NCBI GenBank assembly: GCA_017301975.1
Contig: JAFLEI010000001.1
Location: 1 to 64,000 of the forward strand
DNA from: Verrucomicrobiota bacterium
Lineage (GTDB): Bacteria; Verrucomicrobiota; Verrucomicrobiia; Verrucomicrobiales; Verrucomicrobiaceae
Length of the DNA: 64,000 nucleotides
Direction: 5' to 3'
Shown here: piece by piece, positions 42,654-50,776 of the stretch
Numbering within the stretch: the first letter of the stretch is position 1
Layout of the letters: each line of letters starts with the position of its first letter
Program-made: the position numbers and the translations under genes
The notes under the pieces: generated by a model
Database searches by the model: none
What the model was told of the DNA's origin: nothing
The model's input: the letters and a program-made list of their open reading frames with translations, nothing else

Positions 42654-43693
42654 GTTACGTCACCGCCGTTCTGCCCACCGACCAGCCCCCGCTGATGCAC
42701 CAGGCGGTCGATGAGGCCGTCCGTTTGCTGAAGGAAGGCGAAGTCGTGGCCCTGCCCACCGAAACCGTCTATGGCCTCGCCGCCAATGCGCTGGATGCTG
42801 CTGCCGTCGCGAAAATTTTCGAGGCCAAGGAGCGCCCCACCTTTGACCCGCTCATCGTCCATTTGGTCAGCAAGGAGCAGATTGATCTCGTGGCCGAGGT
42901 GCCGCCGGAGATCGCTGCCACGCTCAAAAAGATGGTCGAACGCTTCTGGCCCGGTCCGCTGACCATCCTGCTGCCCAAGAAGCCCATCGTCCCCGATCTC
43001 GTCACCGCCGGGCTGCCGACCGTGGCCGTGCGGGTGAGTTCCAACTCGATTTTCCGCCGCGTCATCACCGATCTCGGCAAACCCATCGCCGCGCCCAGTG
43101 CGAATCGCTTCGGCTCCATCAGCCCGACGTCTGCCAGCGCGGTGCTTTCGGAACTCGACGGCCGAATCCACCTCATCGTGGATGCCGGTGCCTGCATGTT
43201 CGGCCTGGAGTCCACCATCATCAAGATCGAGCCCGGCAGCCCGAAGATGTTCATCGACATCATCCGCCCGGGGCCCATCACGGCGGAAGATTTGAAAGCC
43301 TACGGCAAGGTGCGCTACACGTCGCGCACCGTTGTCGATGAAGCCACCGCCGCCCCCGGCCAGCTCGCCTCTCACTACGCGCCCAAGACGCCGCTGCGCC
43401 TGCTGGAGCGCCCTCAGGATTTCATTCCTGAAGAGGGCAAACGCTATGCCCTCATGAGCTACCGTGGCGAAGAAAAGGATGGCTACCTCAATCTCTGCGA
43501 ATGGGAGGAAGTGATGATGCTCAGCCCCGGCAACGGCAAGCTCCCCGAAGCCGCCGTGCGCTTCTTCTACGTCCTGCGCGCCCTCGACAAGCTCGGCGTG
43601 GATGAAATCATTGCAGAACCGTTGCATGAACATGGCATGGGAATCGCCATGATGGACAAACTGCGGCGCGCGAGCGGCCGCTTTGCCGCATGA
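42650..43693 (+). CDS. L-threonylcarbamoyladenylate synthase (Sua5/TsaC)
   Basis: 347 residues. Makes threonylcarbamoyl-AMP for the t6A37 tRNA modification. The YrdC domain has ALPTETVYGLAANALDA, AKERPTFDPLIVH and IAAPSANRFGSISPTSAS; the C-terminal Sua5 domain extends to the end, so this is the two-domain Sua5 type. Its start overlaps the folE2 stop and its stop overlaps the murJ start, both as ATGA, showing a tightly coupled operon. Confidence 0.96.
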   Translation: MSYVTAVLPTDQPPLMHQAVDEAVRLLKEGEVVALPTETVYGLAANALDAAAVAKIFEAKERPTFDPLIVHLVSKEQIDLVAEVPPEIAATLKKMVERFWPGPLTILLPKKPIVPDLVTAGLPTVAVRVSSNSIFRRVITDLGKPIAAPSANRFGSISPTSASAVLSELDGRIHLIVDAGACMFGLESTIIKIEPGSPKMFIDIIRPGPITAEDLKAYGKVRYTSRTVVDEATAAPGQLASHYAPKTPLRLLERPQDFIPEEGKRYALMSYRGEEKDGYLNLCEWEEVMMLSPGNGKLPEAAVRFFYVLRALDKLGVDEIIAEPLHEHGMGIAMMDKLRRASGRFAA

Positions 43694-45309
43694 AGAGCGA
43701 AGAAAAAAAAGACTCCGCCTCCCAGGCACGATCCACCGGGGTCGTCTCCATTGCCATTCTCTGCAGCCGCGTGCTCGGCCTTGTGCGGGATCAGATGCTC
43801 AACGGCTTTTTCGGCTCCGCCTTCACCGGCATCTTTACCGCCGCCTTCCGCACGCCGAACATGCTGCGTGACCTGTTTGCCGAAGGCGCGCTTTCCACGG
43901 CCTTCGTCACCACCTTCTCGAAGAAGATGAAGACGGAGAGCGATGAGGCTGCCTGGGTGCTCGGGCGCAAGATGATCTCGCTCTCGATGTGGTTCATGAG
44001 CATTGTCGCCATCGCAGGCGTGCTGCTGTCGCCGATTATTTTCCGTCTGCTCACTCCCGGCCTCAGTGAAGAGGCCAAGGTGCTCGGCATCTGGCTGGCG
44101 CAGATCATGTATCCGTTCATCGCGCTGGTGTCTGTCACCGCGCTGGTCATGGGCATGCTGAACTCGAAGAAGGTGTTCTTCATCCCCGCTGTCGCATCGG
44201 CGTTTTTCAATCTCGGCTGCATCGTCGGCGGGGTGGTGCTCGCTTGGTTCATTGATCCCGGCTTCCGCCATGGGCATGTCAGTGAGAAAGGCCTGACGGG
44301 CTTTGCCATCGGCACCTTGATCGGCGGTGTGCTGCAGCTCGCCGTGCAGCTTCCTGCGCTTCATCGCGTGGGCTTTCGCTTCCGCTTTGACTTTGGCTGC
44401 AAAGACCCTGCGGTGAAGGAAGTGCTGCATCTCATGTGGCCTTCCATGCTGGCCGCCAGCGGCACGCAGGTGGCGGTGCTGCTCAATTCCATCTTTGCCT
44501 CCTACACAGCCGGGCACGAAAGATCGCTTGCTTGGCTGGGCAATGCGCAGCGTCTTCAGCAGCTCCCGCTCGGCTTGTTTGGCGTCGCCGTCGCCACCGT
44601 CACGTTGCCAATGCTTTCCCGCCTCGCCACCGAAGGCATGACACCCGCTTTTCGTAGTGCTCTGGCCAAAGGTCTGCGCCTGGTGCTCTTCCTCACGCTG
44701 CCCTGTGCAGTCGGCCTCACGCTGCTCGCGCATGAAATCATCTCCGTCATTTTTGAGCACGGCAAATTCACCGCCGTGGACGTGCAAAACACTGCCGCGC
44801 CCCTGCAGGCCTACGCCTTTGGCCTGATCTTCTACGCCGCCATCAAGGTGCTGCAGCCCGCCTTTTACACCATCAACCGCCGCTTCATTCCCATGATGGT
44901 CAGCATCGGCATCATAGCATTCACCGCGACGGTGAACTCCATCACCGTCTTCGTCTTCCACTGGGATCACACCGCGCTCGCCTGGGCCACGGCGGTGGGT
45001 CTTTCGCTCAATTTCCTCACGCTTTACGGCTGCATGCGCAAGTTTGCCTCCGGCCTGGAGACGCGCTCCCTGGTGCAGTCGCTGGTCAAGCTCATGGCCG
45101 GCATCGCCGTCATGGCAGCCGTCTGTCTCGTGGCTAAGTACACGATCATGGCGGACTGGACGCACCTGAACTTCATGCTGCGCTGCGCCGGGCTCGGCGT
45201 GAGCATCAGCGTCGCCGCTGCCGCTTATTTCGCCGTCACCAAGAAGCTTCAGGTGGAGGAGTCGGGCGAATTTCTCTCGTTGCTAGGTCGCCGCTTTGGC
45301 AAAAAGTAA
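43690..45309 (+). CDS. murJ: Lipid II flippase MurJ (MviN)
   Basis: 539 residues with about 14 membrane segments. Flips lipid II across the inner membrane for peptidoglycan synthesis. Seen: SRVLGLVRDQMLNGFFGSAFTG near the start, AFRTPNMLRDLFAEGALSTAFV, and NAQRLQQLPLGLFGVAVATVTLP. Start overlaps the tsaC stop. Length fits. Confidence 0.96.
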   Translation: MKSEEKKDSASQARSTGVVSIAILCSRVLGLVRDQMLNGFFGSAFTGIFTAAFRTPNMLRDLFAEGALSTAFVTTFSKKMKTESDEAAWVLGRKMISLSMWFMSIVAIAGVLLSPIIFRLLTPGLSEEAKVLGIWLAQIMYPFIALVSVTALVMGMLNSKKVFFIPAVASAFFNLGCIVGGVVLAWFIDPGFRHGHVSEKGLTGFAIGTLIGGVLQLAVQLPALHRVGFRFRFDFGCKDPAVKEVLHLMWPSMLAASGTQVAVLLNSIFASYTAGHERSLAWLGNAQRLQQLPLGLFGVAVATVTLPMLSRLATEGMTPAFRSALAKGLRLVLFLTLPCAVGLTLLAHEIISVIFEHGKFTAVDVQNTAAPLQAYAFGLIFYAAIKVLQPAFYTINRRFIPMMVSIGIIAFTATVNSITVFVFHWDHTALAWATAVGLSLNFLTLYGCMRKFASGLETRSLVQSLVKLMAGIAVMAAVCLVAKYTIMADWTHLNFMLRCAGLGVSISVAAAAYFAVTKKLQVEESGEFLSLLGRRFGKK

Positions 45310-45315
45310 CCGGCC

Positions 45316-45915
45316 ATGCCGCTCCAACGTTTCTGGTTCCAGGTCGCCGCCTTTCTTGCCCTTGTGTGGGCCGGTGTAGGCGTCGTCATGTGGGTGACGG
45401 AGGACTCGGTGTTCTCTCCGGAAAAGACGCTGGCCCTCATGGCGGAGGCACCCTGGCTGGCGGATGAGGATCTGGCGGAATCGAAGCGCAAAGCGTATCT
45501 CGACAAAGTCATCAACTCCGTCATCAGGCTCGACTTCAACCAGCGCAACACGATGCGGGAAGACGGACTGGAAACCATGGACCGCTTTTTCAAATCGCTG
45601 ACCGATGAAGAAAAGAGCGATTATGTGAACCGCACCGTGGAGGAAAACTTCAAGGCGGTGATGAAGGGGCTGGATAAACTGCCCGCCGAAGACCGCCGTC
45701 GCATCATCGGTGTCATCCAACGCGAGATGAAAAAGAAGGCCGCGAAGAATCCTGAGATGCAGATGATGCTGGATCAGGACGCCGCCAGCTTTGAAAAATC
45801 CTTCACCAAGGACATGGGCCTCTTCTTTAAAGAAGCGCCACTCTCCATGAAGCTGGAAATGGCCCCGATGCTTGAAGCCATGCAGGGGCGGATGCAGGGC
45901 ATGCGGGTGCGGTAG
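45316..45915 (+). CDS. Hypothetical membrane-anchored helical protein
   Basis: 199 residues with one N-terminal membrane segment (about 9-28) and an acidic/basic helical remainder (LTDEEKSDYVNRTVEENFKA, then RRRIIGVIQREMKKKAAKN), probably coiled coil. Not recognised. It follows murJ by 6 bases and is probably in the same operon; a cell-wall task is inference. Confidence 0.7.
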   Translation: MPLQRFWFQVAAFLALVWAGVGVVMWVTEDSVFSPEKTLALMAEAPWLADEDLAESKRKAYLDKVINSVIRLDFNQRNTMREDGLETMDRFFKSLTDEEKSDYVNRTVEENFKAVMKGLDKLPAEDRRRIIGVIQREMKKKAAKNPEMQMMLDQDAASFEKSFTKDMGLFFKEAPLSMKLEMAPMLEAMQGRMQGMRVR

Positions 45916-45920
45916 AGTCG

Positions 45921-45967
45921 GCCAGTTGCGCTGCAACTGGCTGAACCGCTTGTTGCGGCGCAACAAG
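45921..45967. repeat. Paired hairpins of the TTGCnnnGCAA type
   Basis: Hairpin one is gccagttgc-gct-gcaactggc (45921-45941) and hairpin two is cttgttgc-ggc-gcaacaag (45949-45967), both exact. Reverse-complemented, the second is close to the first, so the pair is an inverted repeat of hairpins. It lies between convergent gene ends and ends one base before the stop of the next gene. Same core as 38247-38269. Confidence 0.6.
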
Positions 45968-45968
45968 C

Positions 45969-47231
45969 CTACTTTTTCCACCCCATCGGCTGCGTCCAGG
46001 CCATCTCGGTCTGGTCTTTGAAGGAGGGGTTCGGATGCGGCTTTGAAGAAACAACCGTTGCGCGGAAGTACAATTCCTTGCCGGTGGGCTTCCAGATGAT
46101 CTCGCTGCCTTCGATCTTCGCCAGCGTCTTGCCCACATCCTCGGAGTAGATCTTGCGGGTGGGGTAGGTGTCGCCCGGTGGGGTTTTGACGTCCGTTGTC
46201 GTCGCATCAAAGCCCTGCAAGGTGCCCCGGATCACCGTTTCATATTTGACCCCGGGCTCGGCATGAATGCGGATCCGCAGGGTGCCGTCAGTGAAGCTCA
46301 CGTCATCAAGCGTGACGCCGGAAGAAGCATAAAAATCGCCTGCCTTCATCGCCTTCATGAGTTCATCCGGATCGAGCTTCGATGCGCGCACCATCACCCA
46401 GCCGCGCCCGGGGCTGGCTTCCTCGCCGTGGTAGTTGTGCGCGTCATCGGTGCCCACCCCATACATGGGCGGTGCCTTGAACTGGGCGATGCGCAGCGTG
46501 TTCGCGATGTCCCACAATTTCTCATGCCCCACTCGCGTCTCATCGCCAAGCCAGTTGATACCGGGATGGCCGTTGTAGATTTCCCAGAAGTTTTCTTCCA
46601 GCACGGCTGCCATGTCATCTGCCGTGAAGGCCCATCGGAAATTAGGATGATTGATGTGCGTCAGCATCGGCACGCCGAGCCGCTTGGACTGTTCGTTCAC
46701 CAGTTGGAAATTCGCCCGCAGCACCTCCTGAATGCTGCCCAGGTCTTTGATCGGTTTGATCACCTCGCGCAGGTTCACCGCGCCCAGGTGGACCGGCACC
46801 TTGCCCAGCCCCGCACTGATCTCCTCCGCCTGCACGATCAGGAATTTTCCGGGCACTTCAAACTTGGGGCGGTATTCCTCCAGCTTCTTCAGCCGCACCT
46901 CGGTCGCTCCGTCCTTCTCGCGCGTCGTCACCCACTCATCACCGAAGCGGGCGCGATACTTTTCCATCGTGGTCTTTCCCAAGGTCTTGCGCCGCTTTTC
47001 GACGGCTGGCACGCTCATCCACACCTCCTTCGCCTGGAGGATGTTGTGGTCCGAAATCGCCAGAAAATCGTAGCCATGCTGCTTGTACCAGTCCGTGATC
47101 ATCTCCGGAAAGTCGTTGCCATCACTCCACAGGGAATGCGTGTGCGTGTTGCCTTTGTACCAGCGCGGCTCTGCAGCGGTGGCGGTGGAGATCAATCCGA
47201 GGGCAAGGAGACTGAAGATGGCTGGTCGCAT
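45969..47231 (-). CDS. Secreted PHP-domain metallohydrolase
   Basis: 420 residues with signal peptide MRPAIFSLLALGLISTATA. Starts NTHTHSLWSDGNDFPEM, the first PHP metal motif, with FLAISDHNIL as the second; HINHPNFRWAF and GTDDAHNYHG fit later motifs. PHP proteins are phosphoesterases or related hydrolases. The C-terminal 100 residues look beta-rich (VTLDDVSFTDGTLRIRIHAEPG), a possible binding domain. Exported PHP (CehA/McbA-like) proteins occur widely in this phylum. Confidence 0.92.
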   Translation of the reverse strand: MRPAIFSLLALGLISTATAAEPRWYKGNTHTHSLWSDGNDFPEMITDWYKQHGYDFLAISDHNILQAKEVWMSVPAVEKRRKTLGKTTMEKYRARFGDEWVTTREKDGATEVRLKKLEEYRPKFEVPGKFLIVQAEEISAGLGKVPVHLGAVNLREVIKPIKDLGSIQEVLRANFQLVNEQSKRLGVPMLTHINHPNFRWAFTADDMAAVLEENFWEIYNGHPGINWLGDETRVGHEKLWDIANTLRIAQFKAPPMYGVGTDDAHNYHGEEASPGRGWVMVRASKLDPDELMKAMKAGDFYASSGVTLDDVSFTDGTLRIRIHAEPGVKYETVIRGTLQGFDATTTDVKTPPGDTYPTRKIYSEDVGKTLAKIEGSEIIWKPTGKELYFRATVVSSKPHPNPSFKDQTEMAWTQPMGWKK

Positions 47232-47263
47232 CTCTTTCGAACGTATGTTGCAAGTCTCATCTC

Positions 47264-47288
47264 GCGTGAATTGTAAGGTTATTCACGC
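47264..47288. promoter_or_regulatory. Operator-like inverted repeat upstream of hicA
   Basis: gcgtgaat (47264-47271) and attcacgc (47281-47288) are exact complements across nine bases. They lie 68 bases before the hicA-like start and 32 bases from the divergent PHP gene. A symmetrical site of this size could bind a HicB-type repressor; the link is inference. Confidence 0.3.
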
Positions 47289-47356
47289 TCCTAATCCAAG
47301 CATCCAGGTGGCGGAGAAATGCGTTGTTTGCCGAGTGAGTATGGCCAACTTACAGC

Positions 47357-47575
47357 ATGCGGTTAGCTCCTATATCTCGCGCCCAATTGATCAAGCGCCT
47401 CCGCGCGCTCGGTTGGGATGGCCCTTATGCCGGAGGAAAACACCAGCACATGGTCAAGGGCCTTGTTCAACTCACCATTCCCAATCCCCATGGAGGAAAA
47501 GAGATAGGCGTTAACTTACTCAAGCTAATTCTCGATGAAGCGAACATCTCCCGTCAGGAATGGCTCAAGAGCTAA
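47357..47575 (+). CDS. HicA-like type II toxin
   Basis: 72 residues. It has the small double-stranded-RNA-binding-like fold of HicA: helix SRAQLIKRLRALGW, catalytic His29 in GGKHQHMVKG, then LTIPNPHGGKEIGVNLLKLILDEANIS. HicA blocks translation by acting on mRNA. It is not followed by hicB on the same strand; a HicB-like gene lies convergently, with 11 bases of overlap. Start is the ATG at 47357; other frames have no comparable pattern. Confidence 0.8.
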   Translation: MRLAPISRAQLIKRLRALGWDGPYAGGKHQHMVKGLVQLTIPNPHGGKEIGVNLLKLILDEANISRQEWLKS

Positions 47576-47795
47576 CCACGGCATGCATACGAGCTTTCTG
47601 CGGTGCAGTGAGAGCAGGCAACCCCAGCCCACGTTTCAAAGCGAGGCTCATCCAGTCATCGAGCGCAGATGACAATTCGGCGACTGCTGCTTTTTTGCTC
47701 GAACCCACTGCCAGCAATCCGGCAAATCCTGGGATTTTGGCAGCATAACCTTCATCCGCGCCGAGATTAACGATCTCAGCTTTTTTCAAAGCCAT
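47565..47795 (-). CDS. HicB-like antitoxin
   Basis: 76 residues from MALKKAEIVNLGADEG (the longer upstream reading lacks conservation). GYAAKIPGFAGLLAVGSSKKAAVAELSSALDDWMSLALKRG is the HicB fold, in which the strand-turn-strand is followed by a helix. There is no separate DNA-binding domain; the C-terminus (GLGLPALTAPQKARMHAV) is short. Tail-to-tail overlap with the hicA-like gene is 47565-47575. Could be a functional antitoxin or an unrelated UPF0150-like protein. Confidence 0.7.
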   Translation of the reverse strand: MALKKAEIVNLGADEGYAAKIPGFAGLLAVGSSKKAAVAELSSALDDWMSLALKRGLGLPALTAPQKARMHAVVSS

Positions 47796-47878
47796 GCGTC
47801 GGTATTTGAGCAGATTATTCACAAGGGGAGTATGACCGGAGGAAGATAAAATGCAAGCTGCTGAAAACCCACTGCATC

Positions 47879-48661
47879 TCACTTGGAATTTCGCGGTGTG
47901 ATCACGATGGCATTGCGCACCGCCCAGCCCGGCTTTTCAAAATACTCACGTCCATCGGCGCTGCGGCACCATAGGCCGGTGGAGGGGCCGCCATCGAGAT
48001 TCAGCGCACGGTTCACCTTCATCTCAGTGATGATGCCCGGGGTGACGAGGATATGGGCGAGCTCCAGCAGGCCGGTACGTTTGCAGGTGCCGATGGCCCA
48101 GCGGCCTGCGGCATCGGTCATGATGAAAGTGCGGTTGTTGCGCGGCTCGGGCTCTTTGCTGGGTGGCACCGGCCAGACGCGACCTTCGCTGACCAGCCAT
48201 GGACTGCATTGAACGAATTCGCTGATGTCTGTCGCGTCTTGAAAATCATTGCTCCAGACGAGCGATGCCCGACCCTGCCGGACCATCAGCCCGCCAAACC
48301 ATTGATCTTCGACGGGCTTGCCGCTGCGGACCCCATGGGCGATTTCCAAGCCCACTGCGCTGAATTCAGCACTGCCGGGGTTGAAGTAACCGCCGTTGCA
48401 GACGGCCAGCGCTTTTTCCGCGACACCGATTGAGCTGAACGGCGATGCTGTCTTTTGGGAGGCATTGACCACGACTCGCAGCTCACACTGCTTCTCATCA
48501 AAAAAGACCAGTCGCAGCTCCGCCTTGGCTGGCCCGGCGATTTGTTTGATGACGTGCTCCGCACCATGGCCGAGTGAAATCGCCTTGGACGATGACACGA
48601 GCCGCCACTGCTGTGCCCGGACACTGCACGTCAGCAGACACAGGCAGAGCAGCAGCTTCAT
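47879..48661 (-). CDS. Phosphodiester glycosidase (NAGPA/DUF2233) family protein 3
   Basis: 260 residues with signal peptide MKLLLCLCLLTCSVRAQ. Family marks ALAVCNGGYFNPGSAEFS and ALNLDGGPSTGLW are the closest of the three copies to the standard N-G-x-F and DGGPS motifs; WAVRNAIVITPRNSK closes the domain. Exported. It lies directly downstream of glgE on the same strand (six bases), possibly in one operon. Confidence 0.88.
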   Translation of the reverse strand: MKLLLCLCLLTCSVRAQQWRLVSSSKAISLGHGAEHVIKQIAGPAKAELRLVFFDEKQCELRVVVNASQKTASPFSSIGVAEKALAVCNGGYFNPGSAEFSAVGLEIAHGVRSGKPVEDQWFGGLMVRQGRASLVWSNDFQDATDISEFVQCSPWLVSEGRVWPVPPSKEPEPRNNRTFIMTDAAGRWAIGTCKRTGLLELAHILVTPGIITEMKVNRALNLDGGPSTGLWCRSADGREYFEKPGWAVRNAIVITPRNSK

Positions 48662-48667
48662 AACACT

Positions 48668-50617
48668 TTACTGCTCCACGCGGAAGAGGTGCATCGACAC
48701 GCCGCTGGGATGCAGCTCCACGTAATTGTCCGCGCCGCGCCACTCATAGGTTTGATTGTGCAGCAGGTCGGCGACCTTGAATGGGCGGCTGCCATCGAGA
48801 CCGAGGGCTGCCAGATTCAGGTGGACCATGCCGATGGCGGGGTGCTGGGCATCATGGCTGACCACGCAGAGGACGCGGTTGCTGAAGTCGGGCGCGACTT
48901 TGCTGTAGCAGAGAATCTGGGGGTGGTCGGCACCGTGGAAGCTCAGATTGTCGTAGAGGTGCAGCGCCGGGTTGTCGCGGCGGATGAGGTTGAGCTGGCG
49001 GATGAAGGAGGTGATGTTGCCGAGTTGATTGTAGTCGCGCTGTTTCAGCTCGTACTTCTCGCTGTTGTCATACTCCTCCTTGCCGGGATACGGATCGTTT
49101 TCACACAGCTCGTAGCCGGTGTACATGCCCCAGCTGGAGGAGAGCGTGGCGGCCAGCGCGGCGCGGATGCGGAACATCTGCGAGGTGGCGTTCTGCAGGT
49201 GGCCGGGGAGGATGTCAGGCGTGTTGGGCCAGAAGTTCGCGCGGTAGTACCAGCGCATGTCTCCCTGGGTCAGCTCGGTGGCGTATTCGGTGAGCTCTCT
49301 GGGATTTTCGCGCCAGGTGAAGTAGGTGTAGCTCTGCGTGAAGCCCACTTTGCCCAGCACCTGCATCATCTTAGGCTTGGTGAAGGCCTCGGCGAGGAAT
49401 AGCACGTCTGGGTCCTTGCGCTGAATGGTGGCAATGAGCTCCTCCCAGAACGCCACGGGCTTGGTGTGGGGATTGTCCACGCGAAAGATCTTCACGCCGC
49501 GATCCACCCAGAACTGCACCACGTCGATGAGTTCCTTCCACAGGTTGCGCCAGTCGTCGCAGTGGAAGTTCAGCGGGTAGATGTCCTGGTACTTCTTGGG
49601 CGGATTTTCCGCGTAGCGGATGCTGCCGTCCGGGCGCTGGTAGAACCACTCGGGATGGTCTTTGACATAGGGATGATCCGGCGAGCAGTTGAGCGCAAAG
49701 TCGAGTGCGATCTCCATTCCGCGCTTCTTCGCCTCTTTCACCAGCCAGACGAAATCCTTCTCCGTGCCGAGTGCGGGCTCGATCTTGCGATGTCCGCCCG
49801 TCGGGCCGCCGATGGCCCAAGGGCTGCCCACGTCATCAGGCCCTGCCGTGAGCGTGTTGTTTTTGCCTTTGCGGGCGGTGACACCGATGGGGTGGATCGG
49901 CGGGAAGTAGATCACATCAAAGCCCATGTGCGCTGCGTGATCCAAGCGGCCCAGGCAGTCGCGGAAGGTGGAATGCTTGTCACTGCGGCCCTCGGCACCG
50001 CGCGGGAAGAACTCATACCATGCGGAGAAGCGGGCGCGTTCGCGCTCGGCGGTGGCGCGCAGCGTGTCCGAAGTGGTGGACTGCGAGCGATCTGGGTACT
50101 GGTCCATCAGGTTCTGCATCTCGTCGGAGAGCAGGACGTCCATGATGTCCGCAGGCTTCACCGTCGTGAGCAGGTCCGCGCAATTTTCGAGCTGGGTGGC
50201 GGCCGTGGGCACACCGGCGGCGCGGGCACGCGTGCCCGCCTCGCGCAGCAGCCTCGCGCCTTCCTGGGCCTCGATGGGCGCATCCGGGTCCTGGGTCTGC
50301 ACCCGCACCGCAAAGGTCTTCTTCCAGGAGCGGAAGCTGTCGCCCCAGGCCTCCACGACGTATTCCCAGCGCCCGGCTTTGGAGAAGCTGCACTGCCCAT
50401 GCCAGCGGTCGTTGTCCACCAGCTTCATTGGCGCTTCAAACCAGCGGCGGGAGCCCGTCAGCCGCCAGCGCAGCACCGCGCTGAGCACATCATGGCCGTC
50501 CTTGAAAATGTCGCACGAAACATCCAGGGGCTCGTCGATCACCCGTTTGACCGGATACCGGCCGCCATTCAGGCAGGGGTTGAAGTTATCAATGACAACG
50601 GTGGGGGCGTGGGACAT
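48668..50617 (-). CDS. glgE: Alpha-1,4-glucan:maltose-1-phosphate maltosyltransferase
   Basis: 649 residues, GH13 subfamily 3. Extends alpha-1,4-glucans with maltosyl units from maltose-1-phosphate. Seen: FPRGAEGRSDKHSTFRDCL, FPPIHPIGVTARKGKNNT, the nucleophile Asp381 in KIFRVDNPHTKP and Glu410 in FLAEAFTKPKMM. Length fits (about 640-670). It would draw maltose-1-phosphate from TreS/Pep2 or GlgM, neither in the window. glgC at 27358 provides ADP-glucose for GlgM. Confidence 0.96.
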   Translation of the reverse strand: MSHAPTVVIDNFNPCLNGGRYPVKRVIDEPLDVSCDIFKDGHDVLSAVLRWRLTGSRRWFEAPMKLVDNDRWHGQCSFSKAGRWEYVVEAWGDSFRSWKKTFAVRVQTQDPDAPIEAQEGARLLREAGTRARAAGVPTAATQLENCADLLTTVKPADIMDVLLSDEMQNLMDQYPDRSQSTTSDTLRATAERERARFSAWYEFFPRGAEGRSDKHSTFRDCLGRLDHAAHMGFDVIYFPPIHPIGVTARKGKNNTLTAGPDDVGSPWAIGGPTGGHRKIEPALGTEKDFVWLVKEAKKRGMEIALDFALNCSPDHPYVKDHPEWFYQRPDGSIRYAENPPKKYQDIYPLNFHCDDWRNLWKELIDVVQFWVDRGVKIFRVDNPHTKPVAFWEELIATIQRKDPDVLFLAEAFTKPKMMQVLGKVGFTQSYTYFTWRENPRELTEYATELTQGDMRWYYRANFWPNTPDILPGHLQNATSQMFRIRAALAATLSSSWGMYTGYELCENDPYPGKEEYDNSEKYELKQRDYNQLGNITSFIRQLNLIRRDNPALHLYDNLSFHGADHPQILCYSKVAPDFSNRVLCVVSHDAQHPAIGMVHLNLAALGLDGSRPFKVADLLHNQTYEWRGADNYVELHPSGVSMHLFRVEQ

Positions 50618-50637
50618 GGGGATTGGGGGAAGGGAAG

Positions 50638-50677
50638 TTTACGATTGTTGACGATGGTTTACAGTCGTTGACGGTAG
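50638..50677 (+). repeat. Two imperfect 20-base tandem units
   Basis: tttacgattgttgacgatgg and tttacagtcgttgacggtag agree at 15 of 20 positions. They lie in the 159-base gap upstream of glgE, where I see no gene. Confidence 0.4.
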
Positions 50678-50776
50678 TTTTCAAAGGGCTTCCGCGCCCC
50701 AGAGCATGGGAATTATATGGGCACGTATCTCCCTTGGCAGGGGAAACCTCGCAAACAGCCGCCAACCACCGAAAAC

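Noticed and set aside
43567..45165. Minus-strand open frame of 532 codons opposite murJ
   Set aside because: His, Asp and Gln-rich with no signal or motif; a shadow of the murJ reading frame.
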